Assembly: GCA_910583605.1 (NCBI GenBank)
Contig: CAJTXN010000007.1
Coordinates: 62,001-126,000 of the forward strand
Reading direction: 5' to 3'
Source of the DNA: an uncultured Lachnospiraceae bacterium
GTDB lineage: Bacteria; Bacillota; Clostridia; Lachnospirales; Lachnospiraceae
DNA: 64,000 nt
Shown piece after piece: positions 9,401-17,243 of the stretch. Numbering within the stretch: position 1 is the first letter of the stretch; each line of letters begins with the position of its first letter. Position numbers and translations under genes: made by a program. The notes below the pieces were generated by a model, which made no database searches, was not told the DNA's origin, and saw nothing but the letters and a program-made list of their open reading frames with translations.

Positions 9401-9722
9401 GGGGATAGCTTTCCGTTTTGGCGGAGATGAATTTGTTATGATTCTGGAAACCGCAGACAGGAACGAAATACAAAAAGTAGTGGATGCACTTTATTATTTC
9501 ATTCGGGAAGAAGACGGTTTTAAAAGAACAGTGGCAGAATATGTAGAGGGAGAACCGGATATACCGGAGGAATGTAAAGTGACCTGCTCTATTGGCATTG
9601 CATATCAGAAAGGGATACGGAGTTTTGAGGAATATTCGGAACTTCGCAAGCTGGCGGATGATGCGATGTATAAGGTTAAAAATACCGGCAGAGGGTTTGC
9701 GGAATGGATTATTGTCTCATAA
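6432..9722 (+). CDS. Large cytoplasmic diguanylate cyclase with TPR-like solenoid and GAF-like region
   Basis: 1096-residue signalling protein. The C-terminal ~165 residues form a GGDEF domain (DELTGLYNRKGYYEKI, YADLDHFKYYNDTFGH, RFGGDEF at 997-1001), so it should make cyclic di-GMP from two GTP. An RxxD inhibitory site five residues before GGDEF is not present, suggesting no classic product inhibition. Upstream, about residues 240-720 read as repeated helical pairs with TPR character, followed by a region (~740-910) with GAF-like strand/helix spacing. Residues ~130-200 resemble a STAND/AAA core, with PIFILLNKVNLI at the place of Walker B, but no P-loop is visible. There is no transmembrane segment or signal peptide. 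GGGAGG ribosome site at the ATG. Upstream input is unknown. Confidence 0.85.
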   Translation: MTAEGLKYLNDFIEDMYITGNTRGDSIRIIRQNNILNMTKKDFERLTFRPGLNQYYHEYNHGDMMEAYEPFLGIIKDIIEKNNLDMDTVFDKAEVYSLHREIFKSYFMNQLCERRDELILAELDFEYERMTDGIVGMLHYLSKKYPIFILLNKVNLITTSSVTILQRLFESELTKLKIIGIVNQLRSVSTYVTNPYTEFIGECEEKNCISDWTVEKTEEVDTDISFSLKLDNTNNYFRKINNMFHLFAFDQAYNYLNFMYQRIELDKLRVSVDIRVHMLELYIMACIYKKNYSFARLLCDSLRQLEAGELEQEKNYMYYYLIATVNMCNGNQQAAKNYAEQCREFVSDDKTEFKVELLSNMILLGGWNEIWIVEKDIEVSQKLLDWCETYGYQNHLAHIYVYCYDNNNKCFAVPNGIEDRLPHVMKGIRIAEKLGNYRFLIEAYRKNVMLASCNGYNNTSNYFYEKIISIAHKAHDRMVEAHVCNGLGYNCSATDNFVAAHDYYNKALELYFELKSSDYIMETLYNMGMNAILSGDYGSAMDYLMTIQNVMKILRKTGLRVCNVSKLYGLIALAAFKMEKYHTAHFYLNKTKQFLENILDFEQAEADSYLWDDDLFLLYYLTALLKQHEEEYEAALDNYEKANVFMKRSAGSMYFNYSLYVWDKSNLYKAMGNKTERDQLLKEARKFFGRKGNFYRIQMIDELLYNGEWKFYIMEMPLRNVNLKDIIKLVKLERIENEAKEKKIDIRFFTAFQELICHSYENVKAQTDTLIFNFKNNFNIDNIIYISCEEDRDIVQYSTLPYELSEADIKLLTGYFRVNSDGFAISKFSNNYYEYEQILGIFRKSKLFSIIAVPLYNNETLTSVFIVFDCVCNNWNTIVRRKVMEESDLEIYRFIFRQIVDAGEKYKLNDRLKKQAVTDELTGLYNRKGYYEKIDSLMEKSYDSLGQTDAALLYADLDHFKYYNDTFGHHVGDALLVEFSKIFAMACGERGIAFRFGGDEFVMILETADRNEIQKVVDALYYFIREEDGFKRTVAEYVEGEPDIPEECKVTCSIGIAYQKGIRSFEEYSELRKLADDAMYKVKNTGRGFAEWIIVS

Positions 9723-9763
9723 AGAACCCGGAATAGAAATTATGGAAAGGCTTGACATAGATT

Positions 9764-10696
9764 ATGACTGGATATGAAGCGGTACAAAGAGTGGTAGAAG
9801 AGGTAAAAAAGGCGGTTGTGGGAAAAGATGATATCATTATACAGGTAATGGCGGCAATTATAGCAGACGGACATGTTCTGATTGATGATATACCGGGAGT
9901 GGGAAAGACGACAATGGCGCTGGCCTTTGCAAAATCCATGTCCTTAAATTACAACAGGGTACAGTTTACGCCGGATGTTCTGCCTTCGGATGTGACCGGA
10001 TTTACAATGCTTAATAAAAAGACCAATGAATTCGAATATAAACAGGGGGCGGTAATGTGCAATCTGTTTCTGGCAGATGAAATTAACAGGACATCTTCCA
10101 AGACTCAGTCTGCGCTGCTGGAAGCAATGGAGGAAAAGACGGTTACGGTGGACTCGGTTACCCATCCGCTGCCGACGCCGTTTAACGTAATTGCGACCCA
10201 GAATCCGGTGGGTTCCGTAGGGACCCATATGCTGCCGGATTCCCAGCTGGACCGTTTTATGTTTTGTGTTTCCATGGGGTATCCGGATGCGGAGAATGAG
10301 GTAATGATGTTAAAGGGTAAATACAGAAGTAATCCATTGGATAATGTTCACCCGGTGATAGACGGAAAGGGTCTGGAAATCATTAAACAGGAAGTGGCAA
10401 AGGTATATCTCAGTGATGAAATATATGAGTATATTGCAGGTATTGCCGCCCTTTCCAGAAATATGCCGGAAATTTCACTAGGTATCAGTCCGAGAGGCAG
10501 TGTGGCAATGGTAAAAGCGGCTCAGGCATCCGCCTATATTGAAGAGCGAAACTACGTTGTACCAGATGATATTAAGAAGATAATTTATCCCTGTGTCCGT
10601 CACCGGTTATTTCTCAGCGCCAGGGCAAAGGCAGCCAGAACTTCGATGGAATATGTAGTGGAGAAAATGATAAATGAGCAGAATTCAAACTTTTAA
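9764..10696 (+). CDS. MoxR-family AAA+ ATPase
   Basis: 310-residue AAA+ chaperone-like ATPase. Walker A is GVGKTT at residues 45-50 (IPGVGKTTMA), Walker B is LFLADEINR, followed by the MoxR signatures SALLEAMEE, ATQNPVG and LPDSQLDRFMF, then a C-terminal lid (SPRGSVAMVKAAQA). MoxR ATPases usually act with VWA- or DUF58-type partners in assembling or activating envelope proteins. Here the partner is adjacent: the ORF overlaps the DUF58 gene by 23 bases, giving strong translational coupling, and a transglutaminase-like membrane protein follows. The ATG at 9764 starts MTGYEAVQRVV. Confidence 0.92.
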   Translation: MTGYEAVQRVVEEVKKAVVGKDDIIIQVMAAIIADGHVLIDDIPGVGKTTMALAFAKSMSLNYNRVQFTPDVLPSDVTGFTMLNKKTNEFEYKQGAVMCNLFLADEINRTSSKTQSALLEAMEEKTVTVDSVTHPLPTPFNVIATQNPVGSVGTHMLPDSQLDRFMFCVSMGYPDAENEVMMLKGKYRSNPLDNVHPVIDGKGLEIIKQEVAKVYLSDEIYEYIAGIAALSRNMPEISLGISPRGSVAMVKAAQASAYIEERNYVVPDDIKKIIYPCVRHRLFLSARAKAARTSMEYVVEKMINEQNSNF

Positions 10697-11696
10697 AAAG
10701 ATTATAACTCTTATCCTGTGTTTTTCACTGCTGGCATGGATTATGATCATGTATAATGATTATAGCGCCATGCTGCCGCTGTTCATGTTCACAACCTTGT
10801 TGATTATGGAGGGGCTGCCGTTTTTTGCCGGTGTCTCAAAAGTAAACGTATCGATTCGTGTGGATCAGGATATCCGCCAATTTAACGATAAATTCCGGTT
10901 TGATGTGTGTGTATCGGATAAAACATTTTATCCTTTCAAAATGACACAGATGGTTATTGAAATTAAGAGAAAGTACGGGAATGAAATCATTCGCCGGAAG
11001 ATTGAGATACCGATGAACGGAAAAGGAAAATACCATATGGGTATATCAGAGGAACTGCAGGGATGCGGATATGTGACCATTGAAGCGAAAACAATCCGTA
11101 TCTATGATGTATTAGGTATTTTCAGCAGGAAATGCAAAAAGAAAAAATCACTGGTGGAAGTGGTTATTTTGCCGGCTGTCCATGAAATGTTTATAGATTT
11201 GGAGTCCGTACCGTATATTGAAGTGGATGAATCCGATATATTTTCAAAAGACAAAGCCGGAAATGATGTGTCAGAACTGTTTGGAATCCGGCCGTTTATG
11301 GATGGTGATAGTCTGAATAAAGTACACTGGAATCTCAGCGCCCGTACCAATGAAACAATGGTGCGGGAGTTTTCCATGCCTGTGGAATCCAATATCTATG
11401 TTTATATTGATTTGTATAAAAATGCGGATGTGGAGAAAGCCCTTCAGGATGGCATATCGGCGGCTTATGAATTAATGGCGGCAGAGAGTCCTTTTTTTAT
11501 GTGTTGGTTTGATGAGACGGAACTGTGTATGCGCAGGCAACAGCCAAAGAGTTTCGAAGAGATAGATGAAATCATGTGCAAAATTCTACGGTTGAATTTG
11601 TTTGACAGAAATCCCATGATCGATGAGATTCTGAACCGGTTTTCAAATGAATCTCATATTGTTTTTCCGGTTTTCCGATTACCGGAATCCTATTAA
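10674..11696 (+). CDS. DUF58 family membrane-anchored protein
   Basis: 340 residues. Two N-terminal hydrophobic segments (about 12-55) anchor a cytoplasmic or extracytoplasmic body with the DUF58 signature near residue 195-225 (ELFGIRPFMDGDSLNKVHW, then LSARTNETMVREF). DUF58 proteins have a von Willebrand-A-like fold and sit beside MoxR ATPases in many genomes. It overlaps the MoxR gene and is 22 bases before the transglutaminase-like gene, so the three form one operon. The actual substrate is not known; peptidoglycan or secreted-protein processing is a reasonable guess from the neighbours. Confidence 0.85.
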   Translation: MSRIQTFKKIITLILCFSLLAWIMIMYNDYSAMLPLFMFTTLLIMEGLPFFAGVSKVNVSIRVDQDIRQFNDKFRFDVCVSDKTFYPFKMTQMVIEIKRKYGNEIIRRKIEIPMNGKGKYHMGISEELQGCGYVTIEAKTIRIYDVLGIFSRKCKKKKSLVEVVILPAVHEMFIDLESVPYIEVDESDIFSKDKAGNDVSELFGIRPFMDGDSLNKVHWNLSARTNETMVREFSMPVESNIYVYIDLYKNADVEKALQDGISAAYELMAAESPFFMCWFDETELCMRRQQPKSFEEIDEIMCKILRLNLFDRNPMIDEILNRFSNESHIVFPVFRLPESY

Positions 11697-11718
11697 AATA
11701 AAGTAAGGAGCAGCAGCT

Positions 11719-14190
11719 ATGAGTAAACCGGCATCTGATGCCATTGCCAGAATAAGCCTTATGCTTTTGGGGATAATGGCAATGGTACTTTCGTTTACGG
11801 AATGTTTTGGGATAGAATGCAGTAAGGGAATGATATTTTTATTTACACTGGCAATATTAATCATTCTGGCCGGAGTCATGGAGTTAAAGAGACAGAATCT
11901 TATGCTTGTCATTCTGGCGGTGCTGGTGCTGACAGGCGCCATACTTCTTCGGACATATCTGAAAACAGGAATATTAAGTCTGGCAAATGCCATCCTGGTT
12001 CAGTATCAGAAGTATTATAGCCAGGTGCATGCATATTCTTTTCGTATCGATATGGAAGGGCTTCGATGGAACAGTTTATACTGGTATAATACCATTGTCA
12101 TTTGCGCCATTATTATAGAATATGCCTATATATTGATGACTGCTACCTGGAATAAGATATATGCAGCCGTTCATTATGTGTTTACGGCGCTAATACTGGC
12201 AATTCCTATGGCTTTTGGTCTTTTTCCACCGCCTTATGTAGTGGTTATGATCGTGGTTTACTGTGTCATGTGTCTGGCATTTCAGCACAGCAGAAGAATA
12301 TCTCTGAAAAAAACCGGATTTCTTCTGGTACTGACCCTGTTTTCCGCCGGAATCATGTTTGTCTGTGTGAATCCTGATACTTATGTGGAAACCAGCCGGT
12401 TTTCCATAGTTAAAAATGCGTTTGATTCGGCAGTGGATAAACTGAAGATTGATGAATTGTTTACAAATGGAATATTTGGCGGTCGCAGTAGTAAAGTGAT
12501 AGCAGCAGGAGGTTTGGGAAAGGGTGACCTTGGAAAGGCAGATAAGATTTCTTTCAGCGGAAAGGCGATGTTAAATGTGACGCTGCCACTGCCGAAGCAG
12601 GATGTCTATCTGAAAGGTTATGCTGCCAGCCAATATAATGGAGATTACTGGTCTTCTTCTTTTTATAATAATGAATATAATCAATTTCTGACAAACTATT
12701 TTAATTATTATTATCTGTCAGATGATAAATTTTCGAATATCGGCGAGGCGGCAGAGGATATTATGAGCCGACCTTATAAAGCGATAGGTGAATTTGACAG
12801 TAATCTGTATACGATCCGAATAAAGAACCTGAGCGATGATAATAATTGTTATATTCCGTATAATGCACTGATCACCCAACGGCAGACTGTAGAGGATTTA
12901 ATGGTTACCGGTCATAAGCTTACGTATAACGTGGATGTTCTGCTATATGATTTTTATAATTTTACCCTGCAGGACTATACCGGTTTATACGAGGAAAAAA
13001 TTCAGGAATGGAGCGGTTACCGTTGGACGCCGTTTATCCGGACGGATGAAGCAGATGAACTTTATAAGGATTATGTGGAGGAAACCTGTCTTGCGGTACC
13101 GGATGATTTGACCCGGCTGTTTGATGAGCTGCTGCCGGATGCACCCGGTTATGACGGGGAAAGTCCCGAGGAGCTGCTGCGCTGTATTGAATATGTCCGC
13201 TCTTATCTGCAGGAACATACGGAATACACCCTGAATCCGGGCAGGATGGAAGGAAAGGATTTTGTAACGGATTTTCTGGTGAATAAGAAAAAGGGATATT
13301 GTACATCCTATGCTTCAGCCACGGTTTTAATGCTGAGATATATGGGGGTTCCGGCCAGATATGCAGAAGGGTACCGGGTAGGATTCCGGGAAATCGCAGT
13401 CGGCAGTTACAACAGGGAGACCAATGAATATACTTTTGATGTTAAAGATTCTTCCGCTCATGCATGGGCAGAAGTCTATGTACACGGTATAGGATTTCTT
13501 CCGGCGGATACGACGCCTGCAGTTGATTCCGGTGTACCGGCGGAGCATCCGGTTTCTTCGGAGAATGATACTTCCTCTTCATCAGAAGACCAGACAACAA
13601 CAGTACCTTCGGAGAGCAGCGGGAATAATGAAACAACAACCACCAGGGAAGGAGATACCCGGGCGGAGACCTCGTCAGGGGAAGAAAGTTCCGGCTTGGA
13701 GGTTGGAACCGGTGAATCAGGCCATAAAGGTTTCAATTCCGTAACAGCAGCAGTTCTTCTTCTGCTGACTGCGATGATTTGTATGATATCCGTTTTTGTC
13801 TACAGATATTATAATAAAAAGAAATCCCGGAAAAGGAAACTGAGTGATTCCTTGCGGAATCTTTCTCCGGAGAGGCAGAGAATGATTCTCCTGTCGGAGG
13901 AATTGTTTGAACTGTTTGAGAACTATGGTGTATCCTATGACTGGGGAAAATATACGGAAGAATTTGCGGCTGAAATGGAAGAATTATTGAGAAAAGCGGA
14001 ATCCCCGGAACCGGAGCGAAAGCCGGAGGGCAATATACCGGAGGAAGGTATGGATGCGCCGGAGTTTCTGAAACAATACCAGAAGGCCAAATTCAGTGAT
14101 GTAAATGATAAAATTTCCGAAGAAGATTATAAAAAAGTTATCAACTATATAGATAAATGTAAAAACAGTTTGCAATACTTAAAAAAATAG
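11719..14190 (+). CDS. Transglutaminase-like membrane protein (TgpA-like)
   Basis: 823-residue membrane protein. An N-terminal cluster of about six to seven hydrophobic segments (to residue ~230) is followed by a large extracytoplasmic part with a transglutaminase/protease-like core: Cys528 in KGYCTSYASA, His581 in SSAHAWAEVYV and Asp597 in FLPADTTP form the expected triad. A Ser/Thr/Glu-rich low-complexity stretch (~605-670) leads to another transmembrane segment (~675-695) and a cytoplasmic acidic tail (DUF4129-like position). The MoxR-DUF58-transglutaminase order is a recurrent bacterial operon; the enzyme's reaction (cross-linking or peptide cleavage) is not settled by the sequence. AGGAG site at the ATG. 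Confidence 0.88.
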   Translation: MSKPASDAIARISLMLLGIMAMVLSFTECFGIECSKGMIFLFTLAILIILAGVMELKRQNLMLVILAVLVLTGAILLRTYLKTGILSLANAILVQYQKYYSQVHAYSFRIDMEGLRWNSLYWYNTIVICAIIIEYAYILMTATWNKIYAAVHYVFTALILAIPMAFGLFPPPYVVVMIVVYCVMCLAFQHSRRISLKKTGFLLVLTLFSAGIMFVCVNPDTYVETSRFSIVKNAFDSAVDKLKIDELFTNGIFGGRSSKVIAAGGLGKGDLGKADKISFSGKAMLNVTLPLPKQDVYLKGYAASQYNGDYWSSSFYNNEYNQFLTNYFNYYYLSDDKFSNIGEAAEDIMSRPYKAIGEFDSNLYTIRIKNLSDDNNCYIPYNALITQRQTVEDLMVTGHKLTYNVDVLLYDFYNFTLQDYTGLYEEKIQEWSGYRWTPFIRTDEADELYKDYVEETCLAVPDDLTRLFDELLPDAPGYDGESPEELLRCIEYVRSYLQEHTEYTLNPGRMEGKDFVTDFLVNKKKGYCTSYASATVLMLRYMGVPARYAEGYRVGFREIAVGSYNRETNEYTFDVKDSSAHAWAEVYVHGIGFLPADTTPAVDSGVPAEHPVSSENDTSSSSEDQTTTVPSESSGNNETTTTREGDTRAETSSGEESSGLEVGTGESGHKGFNSVTAAVLLLLTAMICMISVFVYRYYNKKKSRKRKLSDSLRNLSPERQRMILLSEELFELFENYGVSYDWGKYTEEFAAEMEELLRKAESPEPERKPEGNIPEEGMDAPEFLKQYQKAKFSDVNDKISEEDYKKVINYIDKCKNSLQYLKK

Positions 14191-14267
14191 AGTATATTTA
14201 TTGCAGAACTATGGAATGGTATCATTCTTAAGTTATAAAATTATTTAAGTTTACGGAGGTAATCAAC

Positions 14268-15131
14268 ATGTTAGTATCAGCAAAAGAGATGCTTCAGAAA
14301 GCAAAAGCAGGACATTATGCTGTAGGTCAGTTCAATATTAACAACCTTGAATGGACAAAAGCCATTTTATTAACAGCTCAGGAATTAAATTCGCCGGTTA
14401 TTTTAGGTGTATCAGAAGGCGCCGGAAAATATATGACAGGATATAAGACTGTTGTAGGCATGGTAAACGGTATGATGGAAGAATTGAACATCACGGTTCC
14501 GGTTGCATTACATTTAGACCACGGCAGTTTTGAAGGATGCATGAAGTGTATCGAAGCAGGATTTTCTTCAATAATGTTTGATGGTTCTCATTATCCGATT
14601 GATGAAAATGTTGCAAAGACAACAGAATTGGTTAAGATTGTAAATGAAAAGGGGATGTCTCTGGAAGCGGAAGTCGGCTCCATCGGCGGAGAAGAAGACG
14701 GCGTTATTGGCAAGGGTGAATGTGCGGATCCACAGGAATGTAAGGCAATTGCAGACCTGGGTGTAACCATGCTTGCAGCAGGTATCGGAAACATTCACGG
14801 CAAATATCCGGATAACTGGGAAGGATTAAGCTTTGAGACTCTGGATGCCGTTCAGCAGTTAACAGGAGAGATGCCGCTGGTTCTTCACGGTGGTACAGGT
14901 ATTCCGGAAGATATGATTAAGAAGGCTATTTCACTGGGTGTTGCCAAGATTAATGTAAATACAGAGTGTCAGCTTGCATTCGCAGAAGCTACACGTAAGT
15001 ATATTGAAGAAGGAAAGGACCAGCAGGGCAAGGGATTTGACCCTCGTAAATTACTGGCGCCTGGATTCGAAGCAATCAAGGCTACAGTAAAGGAAAAGAT
15101 GGAATTATTCGGTTCTGTCGGCAAAGCATAA
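14268..15131 (+). CDS. fba: Class II fructose-1,6-bisphosphate aldolase
   Basis: 287-residue zinc-dependent aldolase of glycolysis and gluconeogenesis, interconverting fructose 1,6-bisphosphate with DHAP and glyceraldehyde 3-phosphate. Visible signatures are the first class II motif region VALHLDHGSFEGC (zinc histidine and catalytic Asp), EAEVGSIGGEEDG, the second zinc histidine in GNIHGKYP, LVLHGGTGIP and the final KINVNTECQ. The codon usage is that of a highly expressed gene, and the start has GGAGG seven bases upstream. Monocistronic, with a strong terminator after it. Confidence 0.97.
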   Translation: MLVSAKEMLQKAKAGHYAVGQFNINNLEWTKAILLTAQELNSPVILGVSEGAGKYMTGYKTVVGMVNGMMEELNITVPVALHLDHGSFEGCMKCIEAGFSSIMFDGSHYPIDENVAKTTELVKIVNEKGMSLEAEVGSIGGEEDGVIGKGECADPQECKAIADLGVTMLAAGIGNIHGKYPDNWEGLSFETLDAVQQLTGEMPLVLHGGTGIPEDMIKKAISLGVAKINVNTECQLAFAEATRKYIEEGKDQQGKGFDPRKLLAPGFEAIKATVKEKMELFGSVGKA

Positions 15132-15166
15132 TAGAGATTAAAAGCTTCAGAGATAATAGAAAGACA

Positions 15167-15201
15167 AGCCATATCCGGCGGAGTACCGGATATGGCTTTT
15201 A
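15167..15201 (+). terminator. Terminator of fba
   Basis: Twelve-base perfect stem AGCCATATCCGG / CCGGATATGGCT with a seven-base loop, followed by TTTTAT. Confidence 0.88.
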
Positions 15202-15254
15202 TAAAATAAAGATAACTTATAAATCTGACATAAAACTGGGAGGGTGACATAAAA

Positions 15255-15869
15255 ATGAAACGGGTGAAGGATAAACAATATTTTACATACTCAGCCTACA
15301 CCGCCGGTACGTCAGGCCTCTGTGTCAAATGCCCGAATTGCAGAGGCCTGGCAGTTGTAACTGCCGATAAAGATAATGCCCGTTTTAAATGTACCAACTG
15401 CGGCAACTTCAAAGAAAAAAGTCTGACCATATTCCGCTATGATGTTCATAATCAGTGCAGGGTATGCGGCCGGTATTACAGAATCGATATTACCAGGGAA
15501 GAGAAACAGCATTTTCAAACGCTTCATACAGCATGTCCTTACTGCGGAACCGTGATGTCGGGAAGCGTTCAAAAAACAGCTAAAGGAGTATATGCCGGCG
15601 GTGAAATAAGAAACGGATGTGAGCCTTATTTTGGTTATGAACTTTGGTTTCTGGCTTATTTTGATAACAAGCCTGTCTGGGCAGTGAACCGTGAACACCT
15701 TGCTTATTTAATAGAATATCTATGTGCGGATTTACGGGAAAGACCTGCGTGTTACAAATACACCAGCACGAAAACACAGGCAGACCATCTGCCTGCTTTT
15801 ATGAAAACGGCAAAAAACAGGGAACGGATTGTAAAATTATTAAAAAACATGCAAAAGAATTTAACTTGA
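15255..15869 (+). CDS. Zinc-ribbon protein of unknown function
   Basis: 204 residues, not recognised as a named family. The N-terminal ~100 residues hold four cysteine pairs, CPNC, CTNC, CRVC and CPYC, arranged as two treble-clef or zinc-ribbon units, so it probably binds two zinc ions. The C-terminal half (YELWFLAYFDNKPVWAVNRE onward) is predicted alpha/beta and ends with a basic helix (KNRERIVKLLKNMQKN). No signal peptide or membrane segment. AGGGTGAC upstream of the ATG is a fair ribosome site. It stands alone between fba and the sortase gene. A nucleic-acid role is possible but not shown. Confidence 0.7.
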   Translation: MKRVKDKQYFTYSAYTAGTSGLCVKCPNCRGLAVVTADKDNARFKCTNCGNFKEKSLTIFRYDVHNQCRVCGRYYRIDITREEKQHFQTLHTACPYCGTVMSGSVQKTAKGVYAGGEIRNGCEPYFGYELWFLAYFDNKPVWAVNREHLAYLIEYLCADLRERPACYKYTSTKTQADHLPAFMKTAKNRERIVKLLKNMQKNLT

Positions 15870-15909
15870 TTTACCAGCAGAAGTTTACAAATTTTTAACA
15901 CAAGTTTCA

Positions 15910-15938
15910 TTGATTAATCTTAAAGATTCTAATATAAT
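15910..15938 (+). promoter_or_regulatory. Promoter of the sortase gene
   Basis: TTGATT (15910-15915), 17-base spacer, TATAAT (15933-15938), about 45 bases before the srtB ATG. Confidence 0.7.
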
Positions 15939-15984
15939 AACTTACAGAAGCAAAAGACGTTTTTGACAGTTATGGAGGATTAGA

Positions 15985-16959
15985 ATGGAAAATCAGAATT
16001 CCGGGCAGGAACAGAATACCACTGTTGAAATTACAGAGAATACAGATCAGAAAACTACGGAGCCGGATAATAACAACACGGCTGACAATACTGAGAATAA
16101 TAAAGCAGCGAAAAAAAGTAAATCAAAGAAACCGGATAAAAAGAAACGGACAACGAGATATTATATTTTTGAAAGTATCCGCATGGTCGTCATGATTGCA
16201 GCATTATGTGTATTTACATATTCTTCTTATGAACTTACCAATATTTATCTGGACTATCAGGAGGGAGATGATGCATATGCCAATATGGAAGACCAGTTCC
16301 TGGTTCCGAATATAGAGGTCAGTGATGCCGAGGAGCCGGAGACGGATATGTATGGCAATAAAATCAGTGCAGGTACGGCAGTGGCAGAGTTTTCCTTTGA
16401 CTTTGATGCATTGCTGCAGGTCAACAGTTCGGCAGTGGGCTGGATTAAGCAGGACAATATAATCAGTTATCCGATCATACAGGGAATGGATAACACCTAT
16501 TATTTATCCCATAACGCAGCCCATCAGAGCAATAAGAGCGGCGCAATATTTGTCGACTACCGGGTAGAGGGCGGTCTGGAGGCCAGAAACTGTATTATAT
16601 ACGGACATGATATGCTGAACAATTCTATGTTCGGTTCTTTGATTAAATACGGCAGCGAATCCTATTACCAGTCTCATAAGACCTTTGACATCTATGTGGG
16701 ACATGATTTATACCGATACTATGTGTTTGCGGCATATGAGACCGATGAAGTGGGATATACCTATACTTATAACTTTAATACGGACGAAGAATTTCAGGCA
16801 TATATTGATGACTGTATGGGCAGAAGATTATATGGTACGGATATCGGAACCAATGTTTCGGTGAATGACAAGATCATTACCTTATCCACATGTACCCGCC
16901 ATGATGATACGAAGCGTTTTATTGTGCAGCTGGTTCGGGGCGAAAAGGTAGAGCAGTAG
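15985..16959 (+). CDS. srtB: Class B sortase
   Basis: 324-residue membrane-anchored cysteine transpeptidase that joins sorted surface proteins to peptidoglycan. A long charged cytoplasmic start (Asn/Thr/Lys-rich, residues 1-58) precedes one transmembrane segment (~65-85). The catalytic domain shows the catalytic His in CIIYGHDM and the catalytic Cys in ITLSTCTRHDDTKRFIVQLV, with the Arg four positions on; the class B insertion is present (SLIKYGSESYYQSHKTFDIY). Ribosome site GGAGG. No sorting-signal substrate was seen beside it, so this is likely a housekeeping sortase acting on distant genes. Confidence 0.9.
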   Translation: MENQNSGQEQNTTVEITENTDQKTTEPDNNNTADNTENNKAAKKSKSKKPDKKKRTTRYYIFESIRMVVMIAALCVFTYSSYELTNIYLDYQEGDDAYANMEDQFLVPNIEVSDAEEPETDMYGNKISAGTAVAEFSFDFDALLQVNSSAVGWIKQDNIISYPIIQGMDNTYYLSHNAAHQSNKSGAIFVDYRVEGGLEARNCIIYGHDMLNNSMFGSLIKYGSESYYQSHKTFDIYVGHDLYRYYVFAAYETDEVGYTYTYNFNTDEEFQAYIDDCMGRRLYGTDIGTNVSVNDKIITLSTCTRHDDTKRFIVQLVRGEKVEQ

Positions 16960-17010
16960 CGGACATTTTAATATATGAATAAAATTTATCATGAATTTAT
17001 CAAAAAGTGC

Positions 17011-17039
17011 TTGCATTTTTTATAGAATTGTTGTATTTT
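17011..17039 (+). promoter_or_regulatory. Candidate glnN promoter
   Basis: TTGCAT (17011-17016), 17-base spacer, TATTTT (17034-17039). It lies about 205 bases before the glnN start, so the transcript would carry a long leader containing the hairpin and terminator annotated next. Confidence 0.5.
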
Positions 17040-17050
17040 ATACTCAGACA

Positions 17051-17124
17051 GAAACCAGATTGGTTTCACACATATGGATTTATGAGGACAAAGGCGTTCC
17101 TAAGCAGGGGACGCCCTTTTTTTT
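17051..17124 (+). promoter_or_regulatory. glnN leader: hairpin plus intrinsic terminator (candidate attenuator)
   Basis: A first hairpin GAAACC-AGATT-GGTTTC (17051-17067) is followed by a GC-rich stem GGCGT-TCC / GG-ACGCC (17092-17114) and eight or more U residues (to 17124). Because a promoter lies upstream and no gene intervenes before glnN, the terminator could act by antitermination. It might instead simply end the srtB transcript, 130 bases after that stop codon. Confidence 0.6.
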
Positions 17125-17243
17125 AGGAACATATGATGTGTCATGTTTTTATAGCCTTATGTGATTAACTCATCAAAGAATAATTTAGTACATAGACTAT
17201 GATGAGAAATACTATAACTATTAAATGAAAGGGATGTATTATC

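Noticed and set aside
17051..17124. Canonical ANTAR-binding tandem hairpins
   Set aside because: The loops AGATT and TAAGCA do not show A at position 1 and G at position 4 together, so the specific assignment is not claimed.
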